DNA of 64,000 nucleotides from Enemella dayhoffiae (lineage in GTDB: Bacteria; Actinomycetota; Actinomycetes; Propionibacteriales; Propionibacteriaceae), in assembly GCF_002250625.1 (NCBI RefSeq), contig NZ_NMVQ01000012.1, positions 124,001 through 188,000 of the forward strand, in the 5' to 3' direction. Under the pieces are notes generated by a model that did no database searches, had not been told where the DNA came from, and saw only the letters and a program-made list of their open reading frames with translations. Every line of letters starts with the position of its first letter. Positions within the stretch are counted from its first letter, which is position 1. A program made the translations under genes and the position numbers. Of the stretch, positions 29,935 to 38,421 are shown piece by piece.

Positions 29935-32576
29935 CGGCTCAGCTCGTCGCGCTCGTCGGCGGTGGGCGCGAGCAGGATCCGGGCGCCGACCACGGCCACG
30001 CCGGACTGGGCGGCGATGCACGGCTGCAGCCGCAGCGAGGCGAGCTGGGGCAGGTCGTCGGCCAACCGGGACACGCGCTGGATCAACTGCTCGACGGCCG
30101 CGACGTCCACCGGAGGCGTACCGGCGCCGCCGAACAACGCCGGCGCCGCCCGCAGGTCGCGCACCATGGCCGCGGCGTCGGTGGTGGTGAGCGGGGGCAC
30201 CCGGTGCGCGACGTCGCCGAGCACCCCGGAGGCGAGTCCGGCCACCCCGAGCGACACGATCGGACCGAAGGCGGCGTACTCGTCCGAGCCGAGTTCCAGA
30301 GGTACGCCGGGCGGCACCATCTGCTGCACCACCGGGGCGGCCACCGCCTGCGGCTCGACCCCGTCACGACCGAGCCCGAGATCGGTCACCAACTGGCCGA
30401 GATCCCGCCACGCCTCGGTCATCTCCTCGGCGCTGTCCAGGTGCCGGAACACGCTGCTGCCCAGATCCGGGCCGCCGCGTACGCCCTCGGCGGTCGCCTT
30501 CAGCACCACGTTCCAGCCGAGCCGCTCGGCCACCTCGATCGCCTCCGGCAGGCTCTGCACCGCCACCCTCGGCACCAGTTCGATGCCGTAGGCGCCGAGC
30601 AGCCGGGCGCATTCCTGGTCGGTCAGTTCGCGGCCGTCGGGGCTGTCGGTGAGCACCTCCGCGACCAGCATCCGGGCGTCGCGGCGATCGGCCTGGCGCT
30701 CGGTGAGCTCGCCGTGGTCGCCCTGGCGCCAGCGGGCGTACGCGGTCACCGCGGACAACGCCTCCAGTGCGTCGGCATAGCTGGAGAAGGTGGGCAGTCG
30801 GCCCATCCCGTCGGGCACGTCGGCGGCCGTCTCGAGGTCGACGAAGTCGGCGAACACCCCGACCAACGGCTTGGTGCTGGTCGCGGCGACCTCCAGCAGG
30901 GCCGCGTGGGTGCCGGCGGAGGCCACGTTGAACGGGTCCACCAGCGCCACCACCACGCTGTCCACGGCCGGGTCCCGCAACGCCGCGCGGGCCACCTCGG
31001 CGTACGCCCCCGGCCGGGTGTCGCCGGCCACCAGCAACGGGGTGCAGGCCAGGCCGGTCCGCTCCCCCATCCGCTGGATGTGCCCGCCCATCGCGCGGGA
31101 GTTCGTCACCACCTTGACCCGTTCGCCTTCGGGCAGCGGCTGGCGACTGAGGATCTGCGCGACGTCGAACATCGCGTCGCGCCGGGTGCAGACGATCACC
31201 CCCGACTGTCGGAACACCGAGTCGATCGCGGCCTCGGGGGCATTGTGCAGCGACGAGTCGGCGCCCTGGTGGCGGGCGCGTTCGGAGCGGCCGGGTGAGA
31301 ACAGCACCACCGGCTTGGTCATCGCCAGCTTCCGGACGATCCGGGTGAACTTGCGCGGGTTGCCGATCCGGTCGAGGGAGAGCACGCACACCCTGGTGGC
31401 CTCGTCATCGATCCAGAAGTGCATCACGTCGTTGCTGGTGACGTCGGCGTACATCCCCGAGGAGATGAAGTTGAGCAGCCCCACGTGCTGCTCGATCGCC
31501 CGTGCCAGCAGCATCACCCCGATCGCCGAGGACTGACAGAACATGCTCACCACTCCGGGGCGCGGCATCGGCGCCGGGCTGGCGTTGAGGCTGAAGTCGG
31601 GGTGGGTGTTGATCACCCCGAGCGCGTCGGGGCCGAGGGCGCGCAGTCCGTGGGCGCGGGCCAGGGTGACCAACGACTCGTTCTGGGTGCCGCCGAATTC
31701 GCCGACGTGGATCAGGTAGAGACCGAACGCCTTGCCCGCGGCGGCCACGATCGCGGTGCCGACCTCGGCCGGCGGCATCAGCGTGGCGACGATGTCCAGG
31801 TCGGCGGGCAGATCGCCCCAGTCGGCGACGTTGGGTACGCCGGCGACCTCCTGGTGGTCGGTGGCCAGGGCGTACACCGCCCCGGTGAAACCGCCGCTGA
31901 GCAGGGAGGTCACCCCGCGCTGCACCTTGTCCGCCTTGCCGACCACGGCGATCGAGCGAGGCTGGAGCAGCCGGCGCACCGAAGTCGCCTCGGCGCGGTG
32001 CTCGCGGCGCAGCATCACCTCCCGCGACTGCTCGGTCGGCGAGATCGGAAACTCGACGACGATCATCCCGTCCTCGAATTCGCGGTGCACGGTATAGCCG
32101 GCGTCGGCGAACACCTGGACCATCCGCCGGTTCTGCGGCAGCACCTCGGCGACGAAGCGGACGATGTCGCGCTCGCGGGCGGCCTCGGCCAGATGCTCCA
32201 GCAGCAGCTGCCCGACTCCCTTGCCCTGTTGGGAATCCTCGACCAGGAAGGCGACCTCGGCGTCGGTACCGTTGTCGAGGCGGTCATAGCGGCCGACGGC
32301 GACCATCCGGTCACCGACGGTGAGGATCAGCGCGACCCGGTCGCGATAGTCGACGTGGGTGAACCGGACGACGTCCTTCTCCGAGAGCACCGGATAGGGG
32401 GCGAAGAAGCGCAGATACTTCGACTCGGGCGACACCCGGGCATAGAACTCAACCAGCAACTGCTCGTCGCTGGGCCGGATCGGGCGCAGGTGGGCCGTGC
32501 TCCCGTCGGCGAGCAGGACGTCAGCCTCCCACTCGATCGGGTAGGCCACCTGGTCATCGCTGTCCGGTGCGGTCAC
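29922..32576 (-). CDS. pat: GNAT acetyltransferase fused to acyl-CoA synthetase (NDP-forming)-like domains
   Basis: An 884-residue protein. Residues about 1-190 form a GNAT domain (LRPIRPSDEQLLVEFYARVS, VEDSQQGKGVGQLLLEHL as the acetyl-CoA loop). This is followed by a CoA-binding Rossmann domain (SIAVVGKADKVQRGV), two succinyl-CoA-synthetase-like domains, and an ATP-grasp domain at the C-terminus (LTDQECARLLGAYGIELVP). Such proteins are protein lysine acetyltransferases controlling acyl-CoA synthetases and central metabolism. Here the GNAT part is N-terminal, the reverse of E. coli PatZ and common in actinobacteria. The GTG start has a TAGGCT -10 6 bases upstream, implying a leaderless transcript. 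It is divergent from the App1-like gene. Confidence 0.92.
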   Translation of the reverse strand: MTAPDSDDQVAYPIEWEADVLLADGSTAHLRPIRPSDEQLLVEFYARVSPESKYLRFFAPYPVLSEKDVVRFTHVDYRDRVALILTVGDRMVAVGRYDRLDNGTDAEVAFLVEDSQQGKGVGQLLLEHLAEAARERDIVRFVAEVLPQNRRMVQVFADAGYTVHREFEDGMIVVEFPISPTEQSREVMLRREHRAEATSVRRLLQPRSIAVVGKADKVQRGVTSLLSGGFTGAVYALATDHQEVAGVPNVADWGDLPADLDIVATLMPPAEVGTAIVAAAGKAFGLYLIHVGEFGGTQNESLVTLARAHGLRALGPDALGVINTHPDFSLNASPAPMPRPGVVSMFCQSSAIGVMLLARAIEQHVGLLNFISSGMYADVTSNDVMHFWIDDEATRVCVLSLDRIGNPRKFTRIVRKLAMTKPVVLFSPGRSERARHQGADSSLHNAPEAAIDSVFRQSGVIVCTRRDAMFDVAQILSRQPLPEGERVKVVTNSRAMGGHIQRMGERTGLACTPLLVAGDTRPGAYAEVARAALRDPAVDSVVVALVDPFNVASAGTHAALLEVAATSTKPLVGVFADFVDLETAADVPDGMGRLPTFSSYADALEALSAVTAYARWRQGDHGELTERQADRRDARMLVAEVLTDSPDGRELTDQECARLLGAYGIELVPRVAVQSLPEAIEVAERLGWNVVLKATAEGVRGGPDLGSSVFRHLDSAEEMTEAWRDLGQLVTDLGLGRDGVEPQAVAAPVVQQMVPPGVPLELGSDEYAAFGPIVSLGVAGLASGVLGDVAHRVPPLTTTDAAAMVRDLRAAPALFGGAGTPPVDVAAVEQLIQRVSRLADDLPQLASLRLQPCIAAQSGVAVVGARILLAPTADERDELSRSLG

Positions 32577-32582
32577 AGGGTC

Positions 32583-32588
32583 AGCCTA
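32583..32588 (-). promoter_or_regulatory. -10 element for the leaderless GNAT fusion gene
   Basis: TAGGCT on the minus strand, 6 bases before the GTG. Confidence 0.6.
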
Positions 32589-32632
32589 CTGGTCGGCTCG
32601 ACCCGATTCCCCGGGAGTCGCACCCTGCCCGA

Positions 32633-32638
32633 TAGGGT
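32633..32638 (+). promoter_or_regulatory. -10 element for the leaderless App1-like gene
   Basis: TAGGGT, ending 6 bases before the ATG at 32645. With the opposite promoter it makes a compact 68-base divergent region. Confidence 0.6.
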
Positions 32639-32644
32639 CGGCCC

Positions 32645-33709
32645 ATGGCTCGCCCATTCTTCGCCGCCCGCATCGAGGACCGGCTGAACACCGAACTCGG
32701 CTCCTTCGTCCGCTCGCGCGGTTGGACCGAACGCGTCATCCCCTACACCGGCTATGGCTCCTCGAAGTTCATCCGGGTGCTGGCCCGGGTGGTGCACAAC
32801 CCGCCGCAGACCGGCCCGCGCGTCTATCACCCGGACACGTTGCTGCAGCGGCGCGGCTGGCGGAACTTCGTCACCGCCCCCGTGGTCAACGCGACCGTCG
32901 AGTGCACCATCGACGGGCAGACCTTCGAGGTGGTCACCGACCGCAACGGCTATGTGGACACCCGATTGCCGGTCCGCGGCCTCAAGCCGGGCTGGCACGA
33001 GGTGACGTTGACCTGCGGCAGCTCCGAGCCGAGCGAGGCGCCGATCATGATCGTCGACCCCGAGCAGACCTTCGGCCTCGTCAGCGACATCGACGACACC
33101 GTGATCTCCACCTCCCTGCCGCGGCCCCTGCTGGCCGCCTGGAACACGTTCGTGGTGCAGGAATCCGCCCGCCAGGCGGTCGCCGGGATGAGCGAGCTCT
33201 ATCGCGGCCTGCTCGCCGATCACCCGGAGGCGCCGATCATCTACGTCTCCACCGGCGCCTGGAACACCGCGCCGACGCTGATCCGTTTCCTGCAGCACCA
33301 TCGCTTCCCGATCGGCCCGCTGCTGCTGACCGACTGGGGTCCCACGAACACCGGCTGGTTCCGATCCGGGCAGGAGCACAAGAGGATGTGCCTGCGGGAT
33401 CTGGCGATCGACTTCCCCAAGATCAGCTGGATCCTGATCGGCGACGACGGGCAGCACGATCCGTCGATCTACGGCGAGTTCGCCGAGGCCCATCCGGATC
33501 GGGTGAACGTGGTCGGCATCCGCCAGCTCACCCCCGGCGAGCAGGTCCTGGCGCACGGCACCCTGGCGCCGATCTCCTCCGACGAGCTGGATTCCAGCAC
33601 GGTCGTGCCGGAGGTGCGGGCCGGCGACGGCTATGGCCTGCAACCGCTGCTGCAGAAGGCGATCAACGGCGACTACGACGAGGAGCAGCCGGTCCGAGCC
33701 ACCGGCTGA
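32645..33709 (+). CDS. App1-family phosphatidate phosphatase-like protein (DUF2183)
   Basis: A 354-residue HAD-like phosphatase. The catalytic DxDxT motif is seen as LVSDIDDTVISTSLP near residue 143; YVSTGAWNTAPTLIRFL and ILIGDDGQHDPSIYGEF follow as the later HAD motifs. The N-terminal 120 residues hold a beta-sandwich-like segment (ATVECTIDGQTFEVVTDRNG). Yeast App1 dephosphorylates phosphatidate; bacterial relatives are common in actinobacteria with unknown substrate, perhaps in lipid turnover. Start at ATG 32645, immediately after the -10 spacing. The C-terminal 60 residues are poorly conserved. Confidence 0.88.
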   Translation: MARPFFAARIEDRLNTELGSFVRSRGWTERVIPYTGYGSSKFIRVLARVVHNPPQTGPRVYHPDTLLQRRGWRNFVTAPVVNATVECTIDGQTFEVVTDRNGYVDTRLPVRGLKPGWHEVTLTCGSSEPSEAPIMIVDPEQTFGLVSDIDDTVISTSLPRPLLAAWNTFVVQESARQAVAGMSELYRGLLADHPEAPIIYVSTGAWNTAPTLIRFLQHHRFPIGPLLLTDWGPTNTGWFRSGQEHKRMCLRDLAIDFPKISWILIGDDGQHDPSIYGEFAEAHPDRVNVVGIRQLTPGEQVLAHGTLAPISSDELDSSTVVPEVRAGDGYGLQPLLQKAINGDYDEEQPVRATG

Positions 33710-33743
33710 TCGAGGGGAGGCCCCGGCTGGCGGGTCGGCAGGT

Positions 33744-34658
33744 CTAACCGGTACGCCGCGGCGGTGGCGTACCGGTTGCCGCGGCGATCCGGACGAGGTC
33801 GTACGCCACCCCCTGCAGCCGGGCGACCCAGACCGCGTGCAATCGGCGGGTCAGGTTGAGCCCGCGGACCGGGACGCTGACCACCTGTCCGGCGGCGAGT
33901 GCGGCCGCGGCGGCGAGTTCGCTGATCACCGCCGGCGCCAGATCGGCCGCCACCGCCCCGAGGAGGGCGGCGTTGCTGGTCAGTTCGATGGCGGGGCGGG
34001 CCAGGTCGTGGCCGGCGAGCTGGCGCTCCAGCACCTCACGGGTGCCCGAGCCCGGCTCGCGGACCGCCAACGGCGTGCGGGCCAGGTCGGTCGGATCGAG
34101 CGGCCTGGCGCGGCGCGCCCACGGGTGTTCGGGGGCGACCAGTACGACCAGCCGGTCGGCGGCCACGATGCTCGACTGGAGTCGCGGGTCCACCCGGCCG
34201 GACTCGATGAACCCCAGGCGCACCTGACCGCGCAGCACCCGAGCCGTCACCTGGTCGGAGTTGCACACCTGCAACCCCACCTCGATGGCCGGGTGCTCGG
34301 CGTACAACTCGGCGAGCCAGGCGCCGGCCAGGCATTCCGAGATGGTCTGGCTGGCCGCCACGAGCAGACTCTCGGCGGTGACGAGCCCCTCGAGGCTGCG
34401 GGTGAACTCGGATGCGCGGGCAAGCAGCTGTCTGCCCTCGGTGGCCAGCTGCAGCCCGGCAGGCGTGGGGCGGGCGCCTCGGGGATGCCGTTCCAGCAGG
34501 GGTACGCCGGCCCAGGCCTCGAGCCTGCGCAGGCTTCGGCTGGCGTTGGGCTGGGCCATCCCGACGGCCCTCGCCCCGGCGCCCAGGCTGCCGTGGTCGG
34601 CCACCGCGACGAGCAGCTCGACGGTGCTCAGATCGGGCCACTCGCTGCGTCGGGACAT
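33744..34658 (-). CDS. LysR-family transcriptional regulator
   Basis: A 304-residue LysR protein. The N-terminal winged helix-turn-helix has STVELLVAVADHGSLGAGAR and the recognition region GMAQPNASRSLRRLEAWAGV; the effector domain covers residues about 90-295. It is divergent from a YeiH-type gene and probably controls it; in Enterobacteria YeiE/YeiH are likewise paired and linked to sulphite (family knowledge). The ATG at 34656-34658 lies inside a 17-bp palindrome, which suggests autoregulation. The last codons form a 12-bp stem with the stop region. The C-terminus is rich in Ala and Pro. Confidence 0.9.
   Translation of the reverse strand: MSRRSEWPDLSTVELLVAVADHGSLGAGARAVGMAQPNASRSLRRLEAWAGVPLLERHPRGARPTPAGLQLATEGRQLLARASEFTRSLEGLVTAESLLVAASQTISECLAGAWLAELYAEHPAIEVGLQVCNSDQVTARVLRGQVRLGFIESGRVDPRLQSSIVAADRLVVLVAPEHPWARRARPLDPTDLARTPLAVREPGSGTREVLERQLAGHDLARPAIELTSNAALLGAVAADLAPAVISELAAAAALAAGQVVSVPVRGLNLTRRLHAVWVARLQGVAYDLVRIAAATGTPPPRRTG
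33746..33777. terminator. Hairpin at the 3' end of lysR
   Basis: Perfect 12-bp arms (33746-33757 and 33766-33777, AACCGGTACGCC and its complement) with an 8-base loop, overlapping the last codons of lysR. It lies between the convergent App1-like and lysR genes, so it may terminate both. Each arm contains the GTACGCC half of the abundant palindrome. Confidence 0.55.
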
Positions 34659-34672
34659 ATCAGGATGATATG
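34656..34672. promoter_or_regulatory. Palindrome in the lysR-yeiH intergenic region
   Basis: CATATCA-GGA-TGATATG, a perfect 7-bp inverted repeat that includes the lysR start codon. Its symmetry and the T-N11-A pattern suit a LysR-type binding site for autoregulation and divergent control. Confidence 0.55.
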
Positions 34673-34728
34673 GGGTGTTGGCGATCTCGGGACTACCGGC
34701 GACGGCTGCGAGCGGGTTCGCTGGGGTC

Positions 34729-35757
34729 ATGCCCGCAGCCACCGCCCCGACCCGCCCGGGTGTCTGCGTCGCGGGGCGACTGCTGCCCGGCCTGCTGGCC
34801 TGCGGTCTGGCCACCGCGATCGCGCTGGCGGTGCACCGGGCGGTGCCGGTGGCCAGCCCACTGCTGGTGGCGATCCTGCTGGGGGCGGTGCTGACCAACG
34901 TGATCACGGTGCCGGCGAGCTGGCAGCCCGGCGTCGCGGTGGCCGCCAAGAGGCTGCTGCGGGTCGGCATCGTGCTGCTCGGACTGCAACTGTCCCTGGG
35001 CCAGGTGGCCGGGCTCGGACCGGCCATGCTGCTGGTCGTGGTGTCGATCGTCGGCCTGGGCATCGTGGGCACCATCGGGCTGGGTCGGCTGCTGCGGATG
35101 CCGCTGCCGCAGACGCTGCTGATCGCCTGCGGGTTCTCCATCTGCGGCGCCGCCGCCGTCGCCGCGGTGGACGGTGTGATGGAGAGCGAGGAGGAAGACG
35201 TGGCCACCGCGATCGCGCTGGTGGTGCTGTTCGGTTCGCTGATGATCGTGCTGGTGCCGTTGGCGGCCACCGCGCTGAGCCTGGGCGGGACGAGCGCGGC
35301 GCTGTGGGCGGGCGGTTCGATCCACGAGGTGGCGCAGGTGGTGGCCGCCGGCGGCGCGCTCGGTCCGGGTGCGGTGGATCAGGCGGTGCTGGTCAAGCTG
35401 GCGCGGGTGCTGATGCTGGCGCCGGTGATGGCGTCGGTGGGGTTACTCGTCCGCCGCCATCCCGGGTTGCGGCACGCCGGCGCCGGGAAGCGACCACCGG
35501 TGGTACCGGTGTTCGTGCTCGGCTTCCTCGCCATGATGCTGCTCGCCTCGACCGGGTGGGTTCCGGGGCCGGTGCTCGCCGCGGCGAGCTGGGCGCAGAC
35601 CGCGCTGCTGGCGGCGGCGATGTTCGCGCTGGGACTGGGCGTACGCCTGAAGGCGCTGGTCAACGTGGGGCCGCGGCCGCTGCTGCTCGGCGTACTGTCC
35701 ACGCTGCTGGTCGCCGGGATCGCCCTGGCCGGCGTACTGCTGGTCACCGGCGCCTGA
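34729..35757 (+). CDS. YeiH family putative sulfate/anion exporter (UPF0324)
   Basis: A 342-residue integral membrane protein of the YeiH (UPF0324, PSE) family with about ten helices, for example LLPGLLACGLATAIALAVHR, LLVAILLGAVLTNVITV, LLRVGIVLLGLQLSL and SIVGLGIVGTIGLGRLL. Family signatures are FSICGAAAVAAVDGVMESEEED and GGSIHEVAQVVAAG. Family members are poorly characterised and are proposed to export sulphite or other anions. The ATG at 34729 follows GGGG; an in-frame GTG at 34675 would add 18 residues but leaves little room for the divergent promoter. The stop overlaps the convergent tetR gene by 14 bases. Confidence 0.88.
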   Translation: MPAATAPTRPGVCVAGRLLPGLLACGLATAIALAVHRAVPVASPLLVAILLGAVLTNVITVPASWQPGVAVAAKRLLRVGIVLLGLQLSLGQVAGLGPAMLLVVVSIVGLGIVGTIGLGRLLRMPLPQTLLIACGFSICGAAAVAAVDGVMESEEEDVATAIALVVLFGSLMIVLVPLAATALSLGGTSAALWAGGSIHEVAQVVAAGGALGPGAVDQAVLVKLARVLMLAPVMASVGLLVRRHPGLRHAGAGKRPPVVPVFVLGFLAMMLLASTGWVPGPVLAAASWAQTALLAAAMFALGLGVRLKALVNVGPRPLLLGVLSTLLVAGIALAGVLLVTGA

Positions 35758-36355
35758 CGCCCCCGTCGAGCACGGCCGTCGCCGGCACGGTCATCGCCCG
35801 CACCAACTCCTCCACGTCCAGACCGGCGAGGGTCGGCACCTCGAGCACATAGCGGGTGAGCAGGGTCCCGCCGGCCAGCGCGATCAGGCCCGCCGCCCGC
35901 TCTCGGGCATGCTGGCCGGCCCCGTGACCTCGCAGGTATTCAACGAGCGGCGCCACGAGTTCCTGTTCCAGATAGGCGGCCAGGGCGCGGGCGACCTCCG
36001 GTTCGCTGGTCGCCTGCCCGAGCATGGTGACCATCGCGGCGCGGACCTCCGGCCGTTCCCACGCCTCGACCACGGCCGCCACCAGGACCGGGCCGACCCG
36101 CTCGGGGCGCTGGTCCAGCACCCCGCGCAGCAACGCCGAGGGCGCCATCGGCAGCGCCATCGCCGCCGCGAACAGCCCCGACTTCGAGCCGAAGTGATAG
36201 CTCACCGCAGCCACGTCGACCGAGCACTCGGCCGCCACCGCCCGCAGCGTGGTGCCGCGGTAACCACGGGCCACGAAGAGCCGGCGCGCGGCGGCTCTGA
36301 TCGCCTCCGCACTGCTGCCTCCGCCCGCCGGTCGACCCCGTCGTTTATTCATCAC
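35744..36355 (-). CDS. TetR-family transcriptional regulator
   Basis: A 203-residue TetR protein. The N-terminal DNA-binding domain has AIRAAARRLFVARGYRGTTL and the recognition helix SVDVAAVSYHFGSKSGLF; the ligand-binding domain is of the TetR_C_17-like, Ala-rich type. It is divergent from a FAD monooxygenase and a deazaflavin-type gene and presumably represses them. The start is GTG at 36353-36355 directly followed by ATG; no ribosome site, but TAGTAT lies 6 bases upstream, so a leaderless GTG start is favoured. Confidence 0.9.
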   Translation of the reverse strand: MMNKRRGRPAGGGSSAEAIRAAARRLFVARGYRGTTLRAVAAECSVDVAAVSYHFGSKSGLFAAAMALPMAPSALLRGVLDQRPERVGPVLVAAVVEAWERPEVRAAMVTMLGQATSEPEVARALAAYLEQELVAPLVEYLRGHGAGQHARERAAGLIALAGGTLLTRYVLEVPTLAGLDVEELVRAMTVPATAVLDGGVRRR

Positions 36356-36367
36356 TGTTGAATACTA
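36346..36367. promoter_or_regulatory. TetR operator-like inverted repeat and -10 element
   Basis: TATTCA (36346-36351) and TGAATA (36359-36364) form an inverted repeat with a 7-base spacer across the tetR start codon. The minus-strand -10 TAGTAT occupies 36362-36367. Binding here would block both tetR and the divergent monooxygenase promoter. Confidence 0.55.
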
Positions 36368-36393
36368 TGACCCGAGGCCTCGACGCTGGGGGC

Positions 36394-37491
36394 ATGAACA
36401 GCACAGATCTCCTCGTCGTCGGCGGTGGCCCGGCGGGCCTGGCCACCGCCGCGGCCGCCGCCCGACTGGGCCGCCGGGTCCGTGTCCTGGAGCGCCGGAC
36501 GGAGCAGCGCCGGCACTCCCGCGCCCTGGTGGTGCACGCCCACACCCTGGAGGAGCTGGAGGCGATCGACGTCGCCCAGCCGCTGATCGACGCGGGGCTC
36601 CCCTCCCGACGGCTGACCATCAGCCGGGGTGGCCGGACGCTGCTCGCCGCGGACTTCCAGCGGGTGAACAGCCGCTTCCCGTATGCGCTGGTGGTTTCCC
36701 AGGAGGTGACCGAGCGACTGCTGCAGCAACGCTGCGTGGAGCTGGGGGTCGAGCTGCTGCCCGGCACCGAGGTGGTCGACTGCTTCGACGGCGGCGTACG
36801 CCTGGCCGACGGGCAGGAACTGTCGGCACCGCAGATCGTCGGGGCGGACGGGCTCGGCAGCGTGATTCGCGCGCGGACCGGGATCGGGTTTCCGGGCAGC
36901 AGCGACACCCGCCACTTCACCCTGGCGGATGTACGCCTCAGCGGCGACGCCCCGGCCGGGCTCAACCTCCACCTGGAACCCGACGGAATCCTGGTGCTCG
37001 GATCGCTGCCCGACCAGCTGACCCGGATCATCGCCGACGCGCCGACCGAAAACGAACCCAGCAGAGAAATACTGCAGCGCATGCTCGCCACCAGAGGCCC
37101 GGCCGGGTTGGCCATCGATGAGGTGGAGTGGTCGTCCCGGTTCAGCGTGCAGCACCGGCTCGCGGACAGCTTCGGGCGCGGCCGGATCAACCTGGTCGGG
37201 GATGCGGCGCACGTGCACTCACCGGTGGGTGGTCAGGGGATGAACCTCGGCATCGTCGACGGCATCGAGCTGGCCCAGGCACTGGTGGACGGCCCCGAGG
37301 CGGTCGAGCTGTGGCGGGTACGCCGGCGAGCCGCCGCCCGCCAGATCGTGCGCACCACCGAGACCCTGTTCGGCCTGGCCACCAGCCGGCAACCGGTCGT
37401 CCGCCGGATCGTTCCGCGCCTGCTCGGCCTGGCCGGACATACCCCGTCGATCCCCCATCGCCTCGCCACCCTCGCCAGCGGCCTGCGCTGA
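36394..37491 (+). CDS. FAD-dependent monooxygenase (aromatic hydroxylase family)
   Basis: A 365-residue flavoprotein of the PHBH/phenol-hydroxylase-like class, which uses NADPH and oxygen to hydroxylate aromatic rings. The FAD-binding fold starts with DLLVVGGGPAGLATAAAAAR and the acidic strand end RVRVLERR; the DG motif is VGADGLGSVIRAR; the second FAD motif is LVGDAAHVHSPVGGQGMNLG. It lacks the C-terminal thioredoxin-like domain of larger phenol hydroxylases. The ATG at 36394 is chosen because homology begins there; an ATG at 36367 is an alternative start. It is divergent from tetR and followed 20 bases later by the deazaflavin-type gene, suggesting a small detoxification operon. Confidence 0.88.
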   Translation: MNSTDLLVVGGGPAGLATAAAAARLGRRVRVLERRTEQRRHSRALVVHAHTLEELEAIDVAQPLIDAGLPSRRLTISRGGRTLLAADFQRVNSRFPYALVVSQEVTERLLQQRCVELGVELLPGTEVVDCFDGGVRLADGQELSAPQIVGADGLGSVIRARTGIGFPGSSDTRHFTLADVRLSGDAPAGLNLHLEPDGILVLGSLPDQLTRIIADAPTENEPSREILQRMLATRGPAGLAIDEVEWSSRFSVQHRLADSFGRGRINLVGDAAHVHSPVGGQGMNLGIVDGIELAQALVDGPEAVELWRVRRRAAARQIVRTTETLFGLATSRQPVVRRIVPRLLGLAGHTPSIPHRLATLASGLR

Positions 37492-37511
37492 CCTCACCAG
37501 ATCGGAGCGCC

Positions 37512-37907
37512 ATGACATCCGCCTACCCCATCCGCACCCGCGCCCTGGCGCTGGTCGGCCGCCGACTCAACCCGACGGCGCTGCGGCTGGCCCACGCCGG
37601 CCGCGGGCCGTTCTCGGTGATCCGGCACGTCGGTCGGCGTTCTGGACGAACCTTCGAGACCCCGGTCATCCTCGCTCCGGTCCCCGAGGGGTTCATCGCC
37701 GAGCTCACCTGGGGTGATCGCGTCGACTGGCTGCGCAACATCGTCGCCGCCGGCGGCTGCGACGTGCGCGTGGGCGGGCGCTGGCACCGGGTGGTGTCCA
37801 TCGAGCCGTACGCCACCGAGGCCGGCCTGCGCGCCTTCGGCCCGCCCGCCTCGATCATCCTGCGGCTGCTGCGCAAGAAGGAGTTCCGGCTGCTCCGGAC
37901 ATCCTGA
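37512..37907 (+). CDS. Nitroreductase/deazaflavin (F420)-dependent oxidoreductase family protein
   Basis: A 131-residue protein of the Ddn/DUF385 split beta-barrel family, whose members bind the deazaflavin F420 and reduce quinones or nitro compounds. Typical elements are IRHVGRRSGRTFETPVILAP, AELTWGDRVDWLRNIVAAGG and CDVRVGGRWHRV. GGAG lies 5 bases before the ATG. It follows the FAD monooxygenase by 20 bases and likely acts with it on the same compound or on quinone products. F420 use is assumed from family membership; no F420 biosynthesis gene is in the window. Confidence 0.85.
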   Translation: MTSAYPIRTRALALVGRRLNPTALRLAHAGRGPFSVIRHVGRRSGRTFETPVILAPVPEGFIAELTWGDRVDWLRNIVAAGGCDVRVGGRWHRVVSIEPYATEAGLRAFGPPASIILRLLRKKEFRLLRTS

Positions 37908-37949
37908 TCTGGAATTCCAGATCATTGGCGGTTGATGACAATATTCAGA

Positions 37950-38274
37950 TCAGGCTGTCGGGTGCCCCATGGACCGCAACAATTCCCTGACCGCGTGGGC
38001 ACCCGCGCCATTGGGGTTCCTTTGCAGCACCTCGCCGAGCTCGAACAGCCTCTCGCGGAGGTCCTTATCGCGATCATCAGCTCCGTGCTGAAGCAGGGGT
38101 CGTTATTGGTGGTCACCCGGCTCGGCGTACGGCCTGCGGCCCCGCCTCGTTCTCAAGGAACGGCCGCCACTGCCCCACCACATTGAGCTCGCTGTCACAG
38201 GGGATCACAAAGGCGTCCGCCGAGAGCCGTGTGAGGCCCCCCTGCACGATGAACAGATGACCAGGTCTTGGCAT
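37950..38274 (-). pseudogene. Decayed gene, start and end of a larger protein (SIR2-like N-terminus?)
   Basis: The 514-base gap between the F420-type gene and parC is not empty. On the minus strand an ATG at 38272-38274 with GAGGTGATC upstream opens a 53-residue frame beginning MPRPGHLFIVQGGLTRLSA, then DAFVIPCDSELNVVGQWRPF, ended by TGA at 38113-38115. A second frame, from about 38095 to TGA at 37950, reads RLFELGEVLQRNPNGAG and ends LLRSMGHPTA. The opening resembles the N-terminus of large actinobacterial SIR2-like (defence-type) proteins as I recall them; the middle is gone. Most likely a deletion remnant. The flanks (37908-37949, 38275-38421) show nothing else clear. Confidence 0.5.
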
Positions 38275-38421
38275 GGCGATCACCTCAGAGTGGTGCGGGC
38301 TTGGCTAACAGGACCCGTTTCCGACACGCCACGGGCAGGACCTGACCGCACCTCTCGGGTGCGAGACAATGGCGGGCGCCCGGTCAGGGCGCCGAGGCAG
38401 GACGAGGGAGAGAAGCGGCAG

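Noticed and set aside
33744-38274. Genomic island or prophage
   Set aside because: No integrase, tRNA target, transposase or compositional break was seen; it is treated as ordinary accessory chromosome.
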